Positions 23,578 through 31,353 are shown, numbered from the stretch's first letter. The stretch is 64,000 nt of DNA from Paracoccus maritimus (GCF_025195095.1 NZ_JANAVZ010000004.1:62001-126000); one strand, 5' to 3'. Notes: a model not told the origin generated them from the letters alone. Translations and numbers: made by a program.

Positions 23578-24180
23578 TCACTGTGCCCAGGCAGGACGAC
23601 CCGGCACCGGCGATGCCGCAGGCTGCTGGACCGGCTTTAGCGGCGCGGGCTGCGCGGGCGGCTGATAGCCGTGCTGCGCCGCCAGCCCCATGACCTGCGC
23701 ATAGTCACGATGATCGGGCGTGACCGCGGCGCGGATCTCGTTCTTCTCCTCGCCCATGGCGTCGCTGCCGACGTCGATGCGGGCGACGAACTCGATCCCG
23801 TCGAGATCGGCGAAGCCCCCGATCCGCCGCGCCGCCTGCGCCTGCGGGGACTGGTCCTTGTCCGAGATCCCGCGCGCCGAGTTCAGCATGCCGCGCACGA
23901 GGCTGCGGCCCATGTTGGCCCAGTCCGGACCCTTGGGGCTGTAGAGACCGATCAGCGTGAAGATCTTGCGCCGGGCGTATTGGCCCTCGGTGACCGTGAA
24001 CTCGCCGTTGAGGTAGACAGCCCCGGTCGAGCCACGGGTGGCATAGCCCCCGGTCCAGCCCTGCGACGGGTCGTCGAAGCCGCCGGGGCGGATGGTCAGC
24101 CGCACCTTGGCGAGCGTCCCCTTGGGGATAAGGTTCGTGTTGGACTGGGCGTCGTTGAAGTCGTTCCAGAGGCCTGACAT
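23578..24180 (-). CDS. Probable phage ssDNA-binding protein (recombinase partner)
   Basis: The 200-residue protein starts WNDFNDAQSNTNLIPKGTLAKVRLTIRPGG and continues with beta-rich segments (GAVYLNGEFTVTEGQYARRKIFTLIGL). It ends in a Pro/Gln/Ala-rich tail (QPPAQPAPLKPVQQPAASP). A beta-barrel core with a flexible tail ending in an aromatic-containing tip (PAWAQ) is the layout of single-strand-binding proteins. Position next to a Sak4-like recombinase supports this, since the two usually work together. No exact family is recognised; the role is inferred from layout and context. Confidence 0.55.
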   Translation of the reverse strand: MSGLWNDFNDAQSNTNLIPKGTLAKVRLTIRPGGFDDPSQGWTGGYATRGSTGAVYLNGEFTVTEGQYARRKIFTLIGLYSPKGPDWANMGRSLVRGMLNSARGISDKDQSPQAQAARRIGGFADLDGIEFVARIDVGSDAMGEEKNEIRAAVTPDHRDYAQVMGLAAQHGYQPPAQPAPLKPVQQPAASPVPGRPAWAQ

Positions 24181-24193
24181 GGCTCGGGTCCTT

Positions 24194-25084
24194 TCAGTTG
24201 GTGGGATAGGAATGGGTGTCGGTCGCCGTCGGACCGGGCGGCGGGGGCAGCTGCGGCGGCGAATAGGTTAGCCGCCGTTCCGCAGGGATCAGCGGGCCGC
24301 GGATCTTCTCCATCAGCCGGCCGAGATGGGGCTCTTCGACCAGGTCGAGGCGGCCGGAGCGGTCCTTGGCCGGGTAGCCCCACGGGTTCAGCGTCTGGCA
24401 GACGAAAGCCCGCTGAGGCCGGTTCAGCTCGTCCGGAAGGCTGGCCATCGTGATGACCTGATCGACGATGCCGGGCAGCTCGAGCCCAGTCTTCGAGCCG
24501 TCGATCTGCGGGACGAAGACCTTGCGATTGAAGTCGTCGAGCTTCTCGTCGAGGATCCCGACGAACCAGACATTCTTGCCGCGCGTGTGCTGGAGGTGGG
24601 TCAGCCAGCCGATCATCTCGCGCCCGTGCAGCCCGTAGGCGCCGCGCACGTCCGGCTTGCCGGTCTTTTCCGAATGCGCCTCCGGCTGTCCGCGGCACCA
24701 CTGGAAGCAGAGCCGCCCGGCCACGGTGATCGAGTCGATGAAAACGGTGTCGTATTTGGCGAGGACGCGCGGATCGCCGAACCGGCCGCACACCTCGTCG
24801 AAATGCGCCTGGCTGTAGGGCTGTTCGGGCCGGAGCGCCGGGTTCGGGCCGCCGATGAAGACCGCGAAGTCCCGACACTCCTTCCAGGTCCGTGGCCGGA
24901 CCACGTCGATGAGCATTCCCTCGATGGCGAGGTCGCCCGCCTCGAGGTCGAAGAACAGCGTGGTCGAGGCTTCCAGCGTCCAAAGCAGGCTGGTCTTGCC
25001 GATCCCGGAGGGGCCGAAGATCACGCCCTTGACGCCCCGCGTCTCTGCCAGTCGCTGATCGGCCGTGATGATGGGGAGGCTCAC
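24194..25084 (-). CDS. Sak4-like phage recombinase (AAA_24, RecA core)
   Basis: The GTG at 25084 overlaps the preceding stop (GTGA); the product has 296 residues. A RecA-type core is visible: Walker A FGPSGIGKTS near 27-35, FFDLEAGDLAIEG near 50, Walker B KYDTVFIDSITV near 120, and NVWFVGILDEKLDDFNRKV later. The C-terminus is Pro-rich. AAA_24 proteins of this size in phage operons include the Sak4 single-strand-annealing recombinases. It should pair complementary strands after end resection, with the neighbouring putative SSB and Cas4-like nuclease. Confidence 0.78.
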   Translation of the reverse strand: MSLPIITADQRLAETRGVKGVIFGPSGIGKTSLLWTLEASTTLFFDLEAGDLAIEGMLIDVVRPRTWKECRDFAVFIGGPNPALRPEQPYSQAHFDEVCGRFGDPRVLAKYDTVFIDSITVAGRLCFQWCRGQPEAHSEKTGKPDVRGAYGLHGREMIGWLTHLQHTRGKNVWFVGILDEKLDDFNRKVFVPQIDGSKTGLELPGIVDQVITMASLPDELNRPQRAFVCQTLNPWGYPAKDRSGRLDLVEEPHLGRLMEKIRGPLIPAERRLTYSPPQLPPPPGPTATDTHSYPTN

Positions 25085-25569
25085 GCGCGGTCCTCCTGCG
25101 GCAGGATCGCGATCTTCAGCGCGCCGGTCTTCACGGTTCGGGCGGGTTCGAAGCCTTGGCGGATCGCCTCGGGCCATGCGACATAGGCGCGTTCGGGCAC
25201 CTTGAAGCTGATCTCGACGTATTCGGATGGGTCGTCGCCAGCGGCGCGGATCCGCTCGACCATGGCGGCAAGCCGGGCCTGATCCCATTCGACGCGCTTG
25301 GGCAGATCGGCAACCACGGTGAAATCGCCGTCGGCGAGGCGAACGGTGCCGGTGTCCTTGCCGCAGACGCGGCGGGCCTCGGCGGCGCGGGCGGCGTAGC
25401 GGACCTCGAGCGCGGTACTGAGGCGCGCGGTCACGGCCTTCATCTGCTTCGCGGCAGCGTCGATCTCGCGCTGCATTGCGGCCAGAAGCTCGACAGGAAG
25501 CTGGGCAATCTCGCCCGCGGGCAAGTTGATCAGCTCGTCGATAGAGGGGGTGTTCTCAGGGAACGGCAT
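25081..25569 (-). CDS. Hypothetical phage protein with coiled-coil region
   Basis: The 162-residue protein has an N-terminal helical part (IDELINLPAGEIAQLPVELLAAMQREIDAAAKQMKAV) likely to form a coiled coil. A more compact C-terminal domain reads VRLADGDFTVVADLPKRVEWDQARLAAMVERIR, then PSEYVEISFKVPERAYVAWPEAIRQGFEPAR. It is coupled to the Sak4-like gene by a GTGA overlap. Related prophages carry it in the same place; I know no function. An accessory role in recombination is inferred from context only. Confidence 0.65.
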   Translation of the reverse strand: MPFPENTPSIDELINLPAGEIAQLPVELLAAMQREIDAAAKQMKAVTARLSTALEVRYAARAAEARRVCGKDTGTVRLADGDFTVVADLPKRVEWDQARLAAMVERIRAAGDDPSEYVEISFKVPERAYVAWPEAIRQGFEPARTVKTGALKIAILPQEDRA

Positions 25570-25595
25570 GGGGATCTCCGTGATGGGGGATAGGG

Positions 25596-25961
25596 TCAGG
25601 CGGCCTCGAGGAGGCGCATCGAAAGGGCGGCGCCGGCGGGGCCGGGCCTCGGCCGGGCGACGGCGATGTAGGCGAAGTGGTCGGGGCCGAGCCGGGCCTG
25701 CACGAGGTGGACAAGCCGCTGCTCGGCGGCGCGCAGGGCGGCGGCGGCGACACCACGCAGGGTGCGCTGGCGCTCGGGCGTGAGGTTCGAGACGGCCCCG
25801 GTGGCATCGACGGCGAGGAACCCGCGGTGATAGACCAGCGCCTCGCCCGGGGCGGCCTGCGCGATCCAGGCGGAGAGCCCCACCTCGTCGAGCGCGGGAC
25901 CAGCGGCCCCGAAGATCGACACGACCCGGCTGCCGTGGATTGCGGAACGGCGCTCCATCAT
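25596..25961 (-). CDS. Hypothetical phage protein
   Basis: The 121-residue product has an acidic beta-rich first half (SRVVSIFGAAGPALDEVGLSAWIAQAAPGEALVYHRGFLAVD) and a helix (RQRTLRGVAAAALRAAEQRLVHLVQARLG) followed by strand FAYIAVARP. No family is recognised. It overlaps the HTH regulator stop by four bases, so it is part of the early operon. Its place directly after the regulator suggests an early accessory or host-takeover role, which is inference. Confidence 0.55.
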   Translation of the reverse strand: MMERRSAIHGSRVVSIFGAAGPALDEVGLSAWIAQAAPGEALVYHRGFLAVDATGAVSNLTPERQRTLRGVAAAALRAAEQRLVHLVQARLGPDHFAYIAVARPRPGPAGAALSMRLLEAA

Positions 25962-26170
25962 GCCGCCCCCCGCGCGCTGTCAGCGGTGTGCGTGAGCTGG
26001 TCCTTCTCGAAGGCGAGGATGTCCTCGAGCCGGTAGACCACCCGGCCGCCGAGTTTCATGTAGGCGGGGCCTTCTCCGGCCCATCGCCAACGCTCGAGCG
26101 TGCGGTGCGAGATCGTCCAGCGCCGCGCGAGCTCCTTCTGTGTGAGGCAGGTCTTCTGCTGCATCGTCAT
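25958..26170 (-). CDS. AlpA/excisionase-like helix-turn-helix protein
   Basis: The 70-residue protein is a MerR/AlpA-type winged helix: LTQKELARRWTISHRTLERWRWAGEGPAYMKLGGRVVYRLEDILAFEKD is the typical HTH_17 layout. Such proteins serve as excisionases (recombination directionality factors) or activators of the early operon. Here it is the first gene after an ATCCC/GGGAT repeat array (26205-26338), which could be its own or the repressor's operator. CGGGAGATGACG lies just before the start. Confidence 0.82.
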   Translation of the reverse strand: MTMQQKTCLTQKELARRWTISHRTLERWRWAGEGPAYMKLGGRVVYRLEDILAFEKDQLTHTADSARGAA

Positions 26171-26204
26171 CTCCCGGTGTCATTCGTTGGGAGCACGATG
26201 CGAA

Positions 26205-26338
26205 ATCCCGCGAGGGGATGTCGTCAGGATTGGAGTGGGATGCGGAGGGGGATCGTCAGGAACCTTTCAATCCAAGGGAGAATGGCTCCGTGGGGGATCA
26301 CCATCCCCCTCTCATCCCCCGGCGCATCCCACAGGGGG
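26205..26338. repeat. Array of ATCCC/GGGAT dyads upstream of the early operon
   Basis: The 206-bp gap 26171-26376 holds at least seven ATCCC or GGGAT elements. They include dyads ATCCC-N5-GGGAT (26205-26219) and GGGGGAT-CACC-ATCCCCC (26292-26309), plus ATCCCCC at 26314, ATCCC at 26326 and GGGAT at 26238. CGTCAGGA is also repeated (about 26222 and 26254). The array lies immediately upstream of the AlpA-like gene, where an early promoter and operator are expected. Confidence 0.6.
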
Positions 26339-26376
26339 AATCGGGAGGGCGCGCGAACGGGAGAGTTGGCGCGAGA

Positions 26377-27060
26377 TCAGAGCCCGAGCAGGCGATAGGC
26401 GCCGCGGCCGTCCGATTCGATCAGCAGCCGCCAGTTCTTTTTCGACTTGAAGACGTCGGACATCTTGAGGCTGCGCGAGCCCGCGGCGGCGAGGATCGCC
26501 TTGCCGCTCTGCCAGGGCTCGCCACGCCTGGCCGCCTCGTGCAGCGCACGCACGACCTGCGCCTGGATTGCACCCAACCGGAAGTGCTGACCGTTGCAGC
26601 GGGCATCCTGGTAGTCGGCGGAGGCATGGAACGCGCCGGGTCGCGGGCCGGCAGCCGCTCCTGCAAATCCCGTCTCGGCCTCGAAGCGGTCACGCTCGTC
26701 CCGCCTGAGGAAAAGATCGCGCTGCCGCACGGTGATGAGCTCTCGCTCCCCTGTCAGGCAGGCATAGTCGGCCTTGTGCGAGCGGAAGCGGCTGAGCTTC
26801 ACCTCGCCATGCCGGAACAGCTGGAAGACGTCATGGGCGTGGAGATCCAGGAGCCCGTTGAACGGGCCCCGCTCGAAGGGCACGGAGAAGCGCTCCCCTT
26901 CCGGCGTCTCGTCATAGTCGCCAAGCTCGACGGCCAGGTTGAACACCCGAATCGACAGCCGCAGCTGGTCGTTCTCCGCGAGGTACACGAGGTCCGCCTC
27001 GGACATGGACCAGCGCTCGAGGATCTCCGGCAGGGTGAAATACGACTTCTCGATCTCCAT
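26377..27060 (-). CDS. Hypothetical prophage regulator-like protein
   Basis: The 227-residue protein begins SYFTLPEILERWSMSEADLVYLAENDQL, which resembles an AlpA/MerR-type helix-turn-helix followed by a dimerising strand region. The middle has GPFNGLLDLHAHDVFQLFRHGEV; the C-terminal part (GEPWQSGKAILAAAGSRSLKMSDVFKSKKNWRLLIESDGRGAYRL) looks like a second winged helix. It is divergent from the S24 repressor across a 109-bp AT-rich region, the usual place of a Cro-like or early regulator. Function is inferred; the family is not named here. Confidence 0.6.
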   Translation of the reverse strand: MEIEKSYFTLPEILERWSMSEADLVYLAENDQLRLSIRVFNLAVELGDYDETPEGERFSVPFERGPFNGLLDLHAHDVFQLFRHGEVKLSRFRSHKADYACLTGERELITVRQRDLFLRRDERDRFEAETGFAGAAAGPRPGAFHASADYQDARCNGQHFRLGAIQAQVVRALHEAARRGEPWQSGKAILAAAGSRSLKMSDVFKSKKNWRLLIESDGRGAYRLLGL

Positions 27061-27109
27061 CCGGACCCCCGATTCCCATGTGCGATTGTTTAGGTTTTGT
27101 TCTAATCGC

Positions 27110-27138
27110 TTGACGGGTCCGCATCAATCCTGTTTTAT
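27110..27138 (+). promoter_or_regulatory. Candidate repressor promoter
   Basis: TTGACG (27110-27115) and TTTTAT (27133-27138) are separated by 17 bases, 32 bases before the repressor ATG. The whole 27085-27160 stretch is much richer in A/T than its surroundings and has repeats like TTTATCC/TTCTATCC and TTAGGTTTTGTTCTAATC, possible operator half-sites for the divergent switch. Confidence 0.45.
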
Positions 27139-27169
27139 CCTATTCTATCCACATACCCTTGGGGAAAAC

Positions 27170-27847
27170 ATGACCGAGCAGCACACCCTGGCCGACCGCC
27201 TGCGGGCCCGCGCCAACCAGCTTGGCATCAGTCCCGCCCATGTCGCAGAGATGGCTGGCGTGCATCGCTCCTTCGTCTACGACATCCTGCGCGGCCGTTC
27301 AGCCCGGCCCGGCATCGACCGCCTGGCCGAGGTCGCCCGCGTGCTGAAGGTCGACCGTGACTGGCTGATCCACGGGATCGGCGAGGTCGAGGGCACGCCA
27401 CCCTTCGTGAACAATCCCGACGATGCCTTCGTGGCGATCGCCCACGCCACGCCGCGCCCCGCGATGGGCGGCGGCGCGGTCGTGACCGAGGACGGCGACA
27501 CGCCCGGCCGCGTCTACCACTTTCGCCAGTCGTGGATCCGCCACAAGCTCAAGGCCAGCCCCTCGCAGCTGCGCATCATGCATGTCGCGGGCGACAGCAT
27601 GGCGCCGACCCTCCTGAGCGGTGACGCGGTGCTGGTCGACATGGCGCGCCGCGCGCCCAACCCGCCCGGCATCTTCGTGCTGGACGACGGGATGGGGCTG
27701 GTCGCCAAGCGGCTCGAGCACATCCCGAACAGCGACCCGCCCGCGGTGCGCGTCATTTCAGACAACAAGCACTACCCCGAATACGAGAGAACGGCCGACG
27801 AGATCCACATCGTCGGCCGCATCCGTTGGTTTGCGCGGGAGATCTGA
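27170..27847 (+). CDS. Phage repressor, XRE HTH plus S24 peptidase domain
   Basis: The 225-residue protein has an N-terminal helix-turn-helix (GISPAHVAEMAGVHRSFVYDILRGRS, residues 19-44) and a C-terminal LexA/CI-type S24 domain with Ser143 (VAGDSMAPTLLSGD) and Lys180 (GLVAKRLE). It would hold the prophage silent and could be inactivated by RecA-promoted self-cleavage during the SOS response. No clear Ala-Gly cleavage pair is visible in the linker (residues 90-110), so induction by another route is possible. ATG 27170 follows GGGGA. Confidence 0.9.
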   Translation: MTEQHTLADRLRARANQLGISPAHVAEMAGVHRSFVYDILRGRSARPGIDRLAEVARVLKVDRDWLIHGIGEVEGTPPFVNNPDDAFVAIAHATPRPAMGGGAVVTEDGDTPGRVYHFRQSWIRHKLKASPSQLRIMHVAGDSMAPTLLSGDAVLVDMARRAPNPPGIFVLDDGMGLVAKRLEHIPNSDPPAVRVISDNKHYPEYERTADEIHIVGRIRWFAREI

Positions 27848-27849
27848 GA

Positions 27850-28080
27850 ATGGCCCACGTCATCATCCGCGGCGGAAATGGTCGCCGTCATGAGGTGGAC
27901 TTCGAGGACGCCGACATCACCGTGGAGCTGCACGCCAGCGGCGATCACGTCGAACTGGTGATAGAAGCATCTGACAACGGTGTTCCCGTCGGCAAGAATC
28001 GCTTCGCGCTGGTCAACATTCCCCGTCATCTGCTGAGCAAGGCCATGGCCGATCTTGCGCGCAAGGATCGGCGATCATGA
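27850..28080 (+). CDS. Small hypothetical protein beside the repressor
   Basis: ATG 27850 lies two bases after the repressor stop, giving a 76-residue protein: beta-rich first half (HVIIRGGNGRRHEVDFEDADITVELHASGDHVELVIEA) and a short C-terminal helix (LLSKAMADLARKD). It is co-transcribed with the repressor and overlaps the next gene by four bases (ATGA). No family is recognised. Being expressed in the lysogen it could act in immunity or be a repressor partner; this is inference. Confidence 0.6.
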   Translation: MAHVIIRGGNGRRHEVDFEDADITVELHASGDHVELVIEASDNGVPVGKNRFALVNIPRHLLSKAMADLARKDRRS

Positions 28081-28808
28081 TCGCATGGCGTGACCTCGAC
28101 GATGCCGACCCGGCGCTGGCGCATTCACCGCTGGTGCGCGGGGTCGAGAAGACCTTTGCCTGGATCGGCGCGCATGGCGGCATCCCCCTGACCCCGTCCA
28201 AGGCGTTCAAGCGCGTGTTCGTGCACTGGGCCGCGGCCGAGTTCGACTGGCCGGGCCACACTGAGGCGGACCTCTTCGCCGTGAACAAGGTGCTGAACGA
28301 ACCCGACTTCGCCCCGCTCATGGTGCTGCACGACCTGATGATCGAGACGAAGCTCGGGCGGCATTACAAGGGCGAGTTTCGCCTGACCAAGGCAGGCCAG
28401 GCGCTTGCGGGCCATCCCGGTCGGATCTTCGGCACAGTCGTCCCGTTCTTCCTGTTCCGGATCAACCACGCCAGCATGTCGCGCTTTGACGATGCGCCGA
28501 TCCTCGGCAACTGGGACGTGTTCCTAAACGTGCTGAACATCGAGACCGAGGACGGTGCCACCGGCGGCCACCTTCGCCGAGTGCTCTTTGGAGCGCCCGA
28601 GACGGGTCCGCTTCCGCGCTACGACGAGGTGATGGGCCAGCTCTACATCCAGGTCCTGCGCCCGCTCTGTTGGGCGGGCCTTTTGAAGCAGGGGTGCGGG
28701 GAGGTCAGCTATCGGTTCGAGGACGCGGTGTTCATGAAGACGCCGTTGTGGCGGGCGGCGCTGCGGCTGGAGACAGATGGGAAGGTGCGAGGTGCGACGC
28801 GGCATTGA
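28077..28808 (+). CDS. Hypothetical lysogenically expressed protein
   Basis: The 243-residue protein reads as a mixed alpha/beta soluble protein, with WAAAEFDWPGHTEADLFAVNKVLNEPDFAPLMVLHDLMIETKLG in the first half and a winged-helix-like block (GRHYKGEFRLTKAGQALAGHPGRIFGTVVPFFLF). The C-terminus repeats a short helical pattern (CWAGLLKQGCGEVSYRFEDAVFMKTPLW). No catalytic motif is seen. It is the third gene of the repressor operon, a position where phages often carry superinfection-exclusion genes. I do not recognise a family. Confidence 0.6.
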   Translation: MIAWRDLDDADPALAHSPLVRGVEKTFAWIGAHGGIPLTPSKAFKRVFVHWAAAEFDWPGHTEADLFAVNKVLNEPDFAPLMVLHDLMIETKLGRHYKGEFRLTKAGQALAGHPGRIFGTVVPFFLFRINHASMSRFDDAPILGNWDVFLNVLNIETEDGATGGHLRRVLFGAPETGPLPRYDEVMGQLYIQVLRPLCWAGLLKQGCGEVSYRFEDAVFMKTPLWRAALRLETDGKVRGATRH

Positions 28809-28929
28809 ACGCCGAACCCGCCCGCCTTCTCCCGTTTTCGCCCGCTTACGACAACCCATTGTTTTGACTTGAATTACCTCGCCACGACCGGCGAACACGG
28901 AGCAAACCGCCTCAGGAGGTTCGCTCCCC

Positions 28930-29148
28930 ATGCAAGACGACATCGCCTTCGCGCCGCCCGCCGAGAAGCTTTCCACAGATGAGCGGCTGGCGGAGTTGGC
29001 CACCATTCTCGCCAGCGCCATCGCGCGGACCAACCCACGAGAAACAAACGATAATTCTCCGCTCAGCGGAGACAGTTCGCTGGACATTCTCGCCCTCAGA
29101 CGCCGTCGTCGGAGACAGGTGCAAAACCGAGTTGGAGACGACGCATGA
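28930..29148 (+). CDS. Small hypothetical protein before DUF2924 gene
   Basis: CAGGAGG lies 10 bases before ATG 28930. The 72-residue protein has a short helix (LSTDERLAELATILASAIART) and a very basic tail (LALRRRRRRQVQNRVGDD). Its stop overlaps the DUF2924 start (ATGA). Comparable small genes precede DUF2924 in other prophages in my recollection. The coding region has lower GC than its neighbours around 29040. Function unknown; nucleic acid contact is suggested by the Arg run. Confidence 0.6.
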   Translation: MQDDIAFAPPAEKLSTDERLAELATILASAIARTNPRETNDNSPLSGDSSLDILALRRRRRRQVQNRVGDDA

Positions 29149-29645
29149 GAAAAAACACAAGTAAATCAGGCGCAAGGGCCGCGCTTGCGCGCCCGGCGGA
29201 GGGGATCGACGTCCTGGCCGAACTGGCGGCGCTGAAGGCGATGACGGTGCCCGAGTTGCAGGGCAAGTGGCGGGTGATATTCGGCGCGCCCGCGCCGAAC
29301 GCCAGCCGGGGGAACCTGGAGCTGCGGATCGGCTACCGGATCCAGGAACTGGCCCATGGCGGCATCAAGCCCGCGACGCGGCGCACGCTGGACGCGCTGG
29401 CGGCCGAGGTCGCCACTGGCGCGCCGGGTCCGCTGATCGCGGATCCCCGCCGCCCGATCCCCGGCACCAAGCTGGTGCGCGAATGGCAGGGCGAGGAGCA
29501 GGTCGTCACCGTCCTGACCGACGGCTTTGAATGGCAGGGGCGGCGCTTCAAGTCGCTCTCGGCCGCAGTGCGGGCGATCACCGGCAGTCACTGGAACGGG
29601 TGGAAGTTCTTCGGGCTGGCCCATGGCGCGGAGGCCCGCTCATGA
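29145..29645 (+). CDS. DUF2924 domain protein
   Basis: The 166-residue protein has the DUF2924 layout: an N-terminal helical segment (LAELAALKAMTVPELQGKWRVIFG), the core RGNLELRIGYRIQELAHGGI, and the conserved C-terminal box IPGTKLVREWQGEEQVVTVLTDGFEWQGRRFKSLSAAVRAITGSHWNGWKFFGL. This last box resembles a small DNA- or protein-binding module. DUF2924 genes sit immediately before serine recombinases in many alphaproteobacterial prophages, which suggests a helper function in integration or excision. It overlaps the recombinase start by four bases. Confidence 0.88.
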   Translation: MRKNTSKSGARAALARPAEGIDVLAELAALKAMTVPELQGKWRVIFGAPAPNASRGNLELRIGYRIQELAHGGIKPATRRTLDALAAEVATGAPGPLIADPRRPIPGTKLVREWQGEEQVVTVLTDGFEWQGRRFKSLSAAVRAITGSHWNGWKFFGLAHGAEARS

Positions 29646-30964
29646 GCCGCGCAAAGCTCGAACCCGTCCGCCGCCTGCGCTGCGCCATCTATACACGCAA
29701 GTCGAGCGAAGAAGGGCTCGACATGGAGTTCAACAGCCTCGACGCCCAACGGGAAGCCTGCGAGGCCTACATCGCCAGCCAGCGCGCGGAGGGATGGGTG
29801 GCGCTCCGCGACCGCTACGATGATGGCGGCTTCTCTGGCGGGACGCTGGACCGGCCCGCGTTGGCGCAGCTGATCGCCGACATCGAGGCCGGGCTGATCG
29901 ACGTGGTGGTGGTCTACAAGATCGACCGCCTCAGCCGCGCGCTGATGGATTTCTCGAAGCTGGTGGAGATCTTCGACCGCCACGGCGTCACCTTCGTCTC
30001 GGTCACGCAGTCCTTCAACACCACGACGTCCATGGGCCGGCTGACGCTGAACATCCTGCTCAGCTTCGCCCAGTTCGAACGCGAGGTGATCGGCGAGCGC
30101 ATCCGCGACAAGTTTGCGGCCTCGCGCCGGAAGGGGATGTGGATGGGCGGGCCGGTGCCGCTCGGCTATGTCGTGAAGGACCGCAAACTGGTGATCGAGC
30201 CCGCCGAGGCCGAGCACGTCCTGACGATCTTCCGCCTCTATGCCCGCTCCAGTTCCACCGCGCAGGTGCTGAAGGAGCTGCACACTCGCGGCATCCGCAC
30301 CAAGCGCGGCGCGGTGTTCGATCGGGGCTATCTGCTGAAATTCCTGCACAACAAGGTCTATCTCGGCCTCGCTGTGCACAAGGACGAGGTCTATCCGGGC
30401 GAGCACAAGGCGATCATCGACAAGAAGCTGTGGGACGAGGTCCACGAGGTCATCGCCAACAACCGCGTCGCCCGGGCGGCGGTGGCGCGCACAGCCCAGC
30501 CTGCGCTCCTGCGCGGGCTGATCTTCACCGAGACGGGCGCCGCCATGACGCCCCACCACACCAAGCGCAAGGGCAAGCGCTACTGCTATTACACCTCGAT
30601 GGACGTGATCCGGAAACGTCCTGCAGCCGAGTTGCGCGGCCCGCAGCGGCTGCCGGGTGCCATGGTCGAGGAGGCCGTCATCGGCGAAATCCGCCGGATG
30701 CTGCGCACGCCCGAGGTCGCGGCGCGCACCGCACGGGCGGTCCGGAAGGAGCGGCCCGATCTCGATGAGACCACCGTTGTCGCCGCGCTGGCGCAGTTCG
30801 ACGACCTATGGAAGGCGCTCATCCCGGCCGAGCAGGCGCGCATCGTCCAGCTGCTGGTCGCGCGCATCACGGTAAGCGAGGCGGGCCTCGCCATCGACCT
30901 GCGCCATGATGGCCTCGGCGCCATCGCCGCGCTGATGGCCCCGCCGAAGAAGGAGGTCGCCTGA
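29642..30964 (+). CDS. Serine recombinase (phage integrase)
   Basis: The 440-residue protein begins with a resolvase catalytic domain (residues 13-160): Ser21 in YTRKSSEEG as the nucleophile, YKIDRLSRALMDFSKL, and SFAQFEREVIGERIRDK. A recombinase domain follows (about 170-290, GYVVKDRKLVIEPAEAEHVLTIFRLY). The usual zinc ribbon near 300-340 has no cysteine pairs (LLRGLIFTETGAAMTPHHTKRKGKRYCYYTS). The C-terminus is short compared with large serine integrases of 500 residues or more. It should integrate and excise the prophage. ATG 29642 overlaps the DUF2924 stop. Confidence 0.92.
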   Translation: MSRAKLEPVRRLRCAIYTRKSSEEGLDMEFNSLDAQREACEAYIASQRAEGWVALRDRYDDGGFSGGTLDRPALAQLIADIEAGLIDVVVVYKIDRLSRALMDFSKLVEIFDRHGVTFVSVTQSFNTTTSMGRLTLNILLSFAQFEREVIGERIRDKFAASRRKGMWMGGPVPLGYVVKDRKLVIEPAEAEHVLTIFRLYARSSSTAQVLKELHTRGIRTKRGAVFDRGYLLKFLHNKVYLGLAVHKDEVYPGEHKAIIDKKLWDEVHEVIANNRVARAAVARTAQPALLRGLIFTETGAAMTPHHTKRKGKRYCYYTSMDVIRKRPAAELRGPQRLPGAMVEEAVIGEIRRMLRTPEVAARTARAVRKERPDLDETTVVAALAQFDDLWKALIPAEQARIVQLLVARITVSEAGLAIDLRHDGLGAIAALMAPPKKEVA

Positions 30965-31344
30965 TGCCCGCGCCCGACACCCTGCGCGTCCACATTTCGC
31001 TCGAACTGCGCCGCCGCGGCGGCCGCCCCCGGATCCTGCCGCCGAAGCATGTCGAGGCCGCCATGAACCGCGGGCAGGATCCTCATCTTCTGCGCGCCAT
31101 CGGCCGCGCATGGGGCTGGCGGCAGCGGCTGGAACGCGGCGACGTCGCCACTCTCGCCGATCTCGCCGCCGACGAGGGGCTGTCCGACCGCTACGTCAGC
31201 CGCCTCCTGCGCCTCGCCTGGCTCGCGCCCGAGGTGCTCGAGCGGCTTGTCATCCACCGCGAGCCCTCGACGATCAGCATCTATGATCTGTGCTTTGTCG
31301 CGTCCCTGCCTTGGGACGAGCAGCCGGGGAAGGTGTTCGACTGA
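30964..31344 (+). CDS. Small HTH-like protein linked to the recombinase
   Basis: The 126-residue protein starts at the last base of the recombinase stop (TGATG). Its centre (GDVATLADLAADEGLSDRYVSRLLRLAWLAPEVLERLV) is a helix-turn-helix of ParB/KorB kind, flanked by a basic N-terminus (LELRRRGGRPRILPP). Tight coupling suggests a recombination directionality or accessory factor, possibly the excisionase of this integrase. It is the last gene clearly belonging to the prophage; nine bases after it the next gene ends on the opposite strand. Confidence 0.65.
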   Translation: MPAPDTLRVHISLELRRRGGRPRILPPKHVEAAMNRGQDPHLLRAIGRAWGWRQRLERGDVATLADLAADEGLSDRYVSRLLRLAWLAPEVLERLVIHREPSTISIYDLCFVASLPWDEQPGKVFD

Positions 31345-31353
31345 GACGACGGG

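Larger units (their letters stand above)
1..31344. mobile_element. Siphovirus-like prophage, left end outside window
   Basis: A continuous block of phage genes covers head, connector, tail, replication-recombination, repressor and serine recombinase functions. Late and early genes run leftward on the minus strand; the repressor and recombinase arm runs rightward from 27170. The recombinase sits at the right end, as expected for an integrase next to an attachment site. No lysis or tail-tip genes are visible, so they probably lie beyond position 1. No duplicated attachment core can be identified because the left junction is missing; the right edge is placed after the last recombinase-linked gene and could extend to the tRNA-Ser at 32750. 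Confidence 0.9.

Noticed and set aside
1..31344. Gene transfer agent instead of prophage
   Set aside because: Replication, recombination, repressor and integrase genes are all present, and the capsid gene is a protease fusion; gene transfer agents lack the replication and integration modules.
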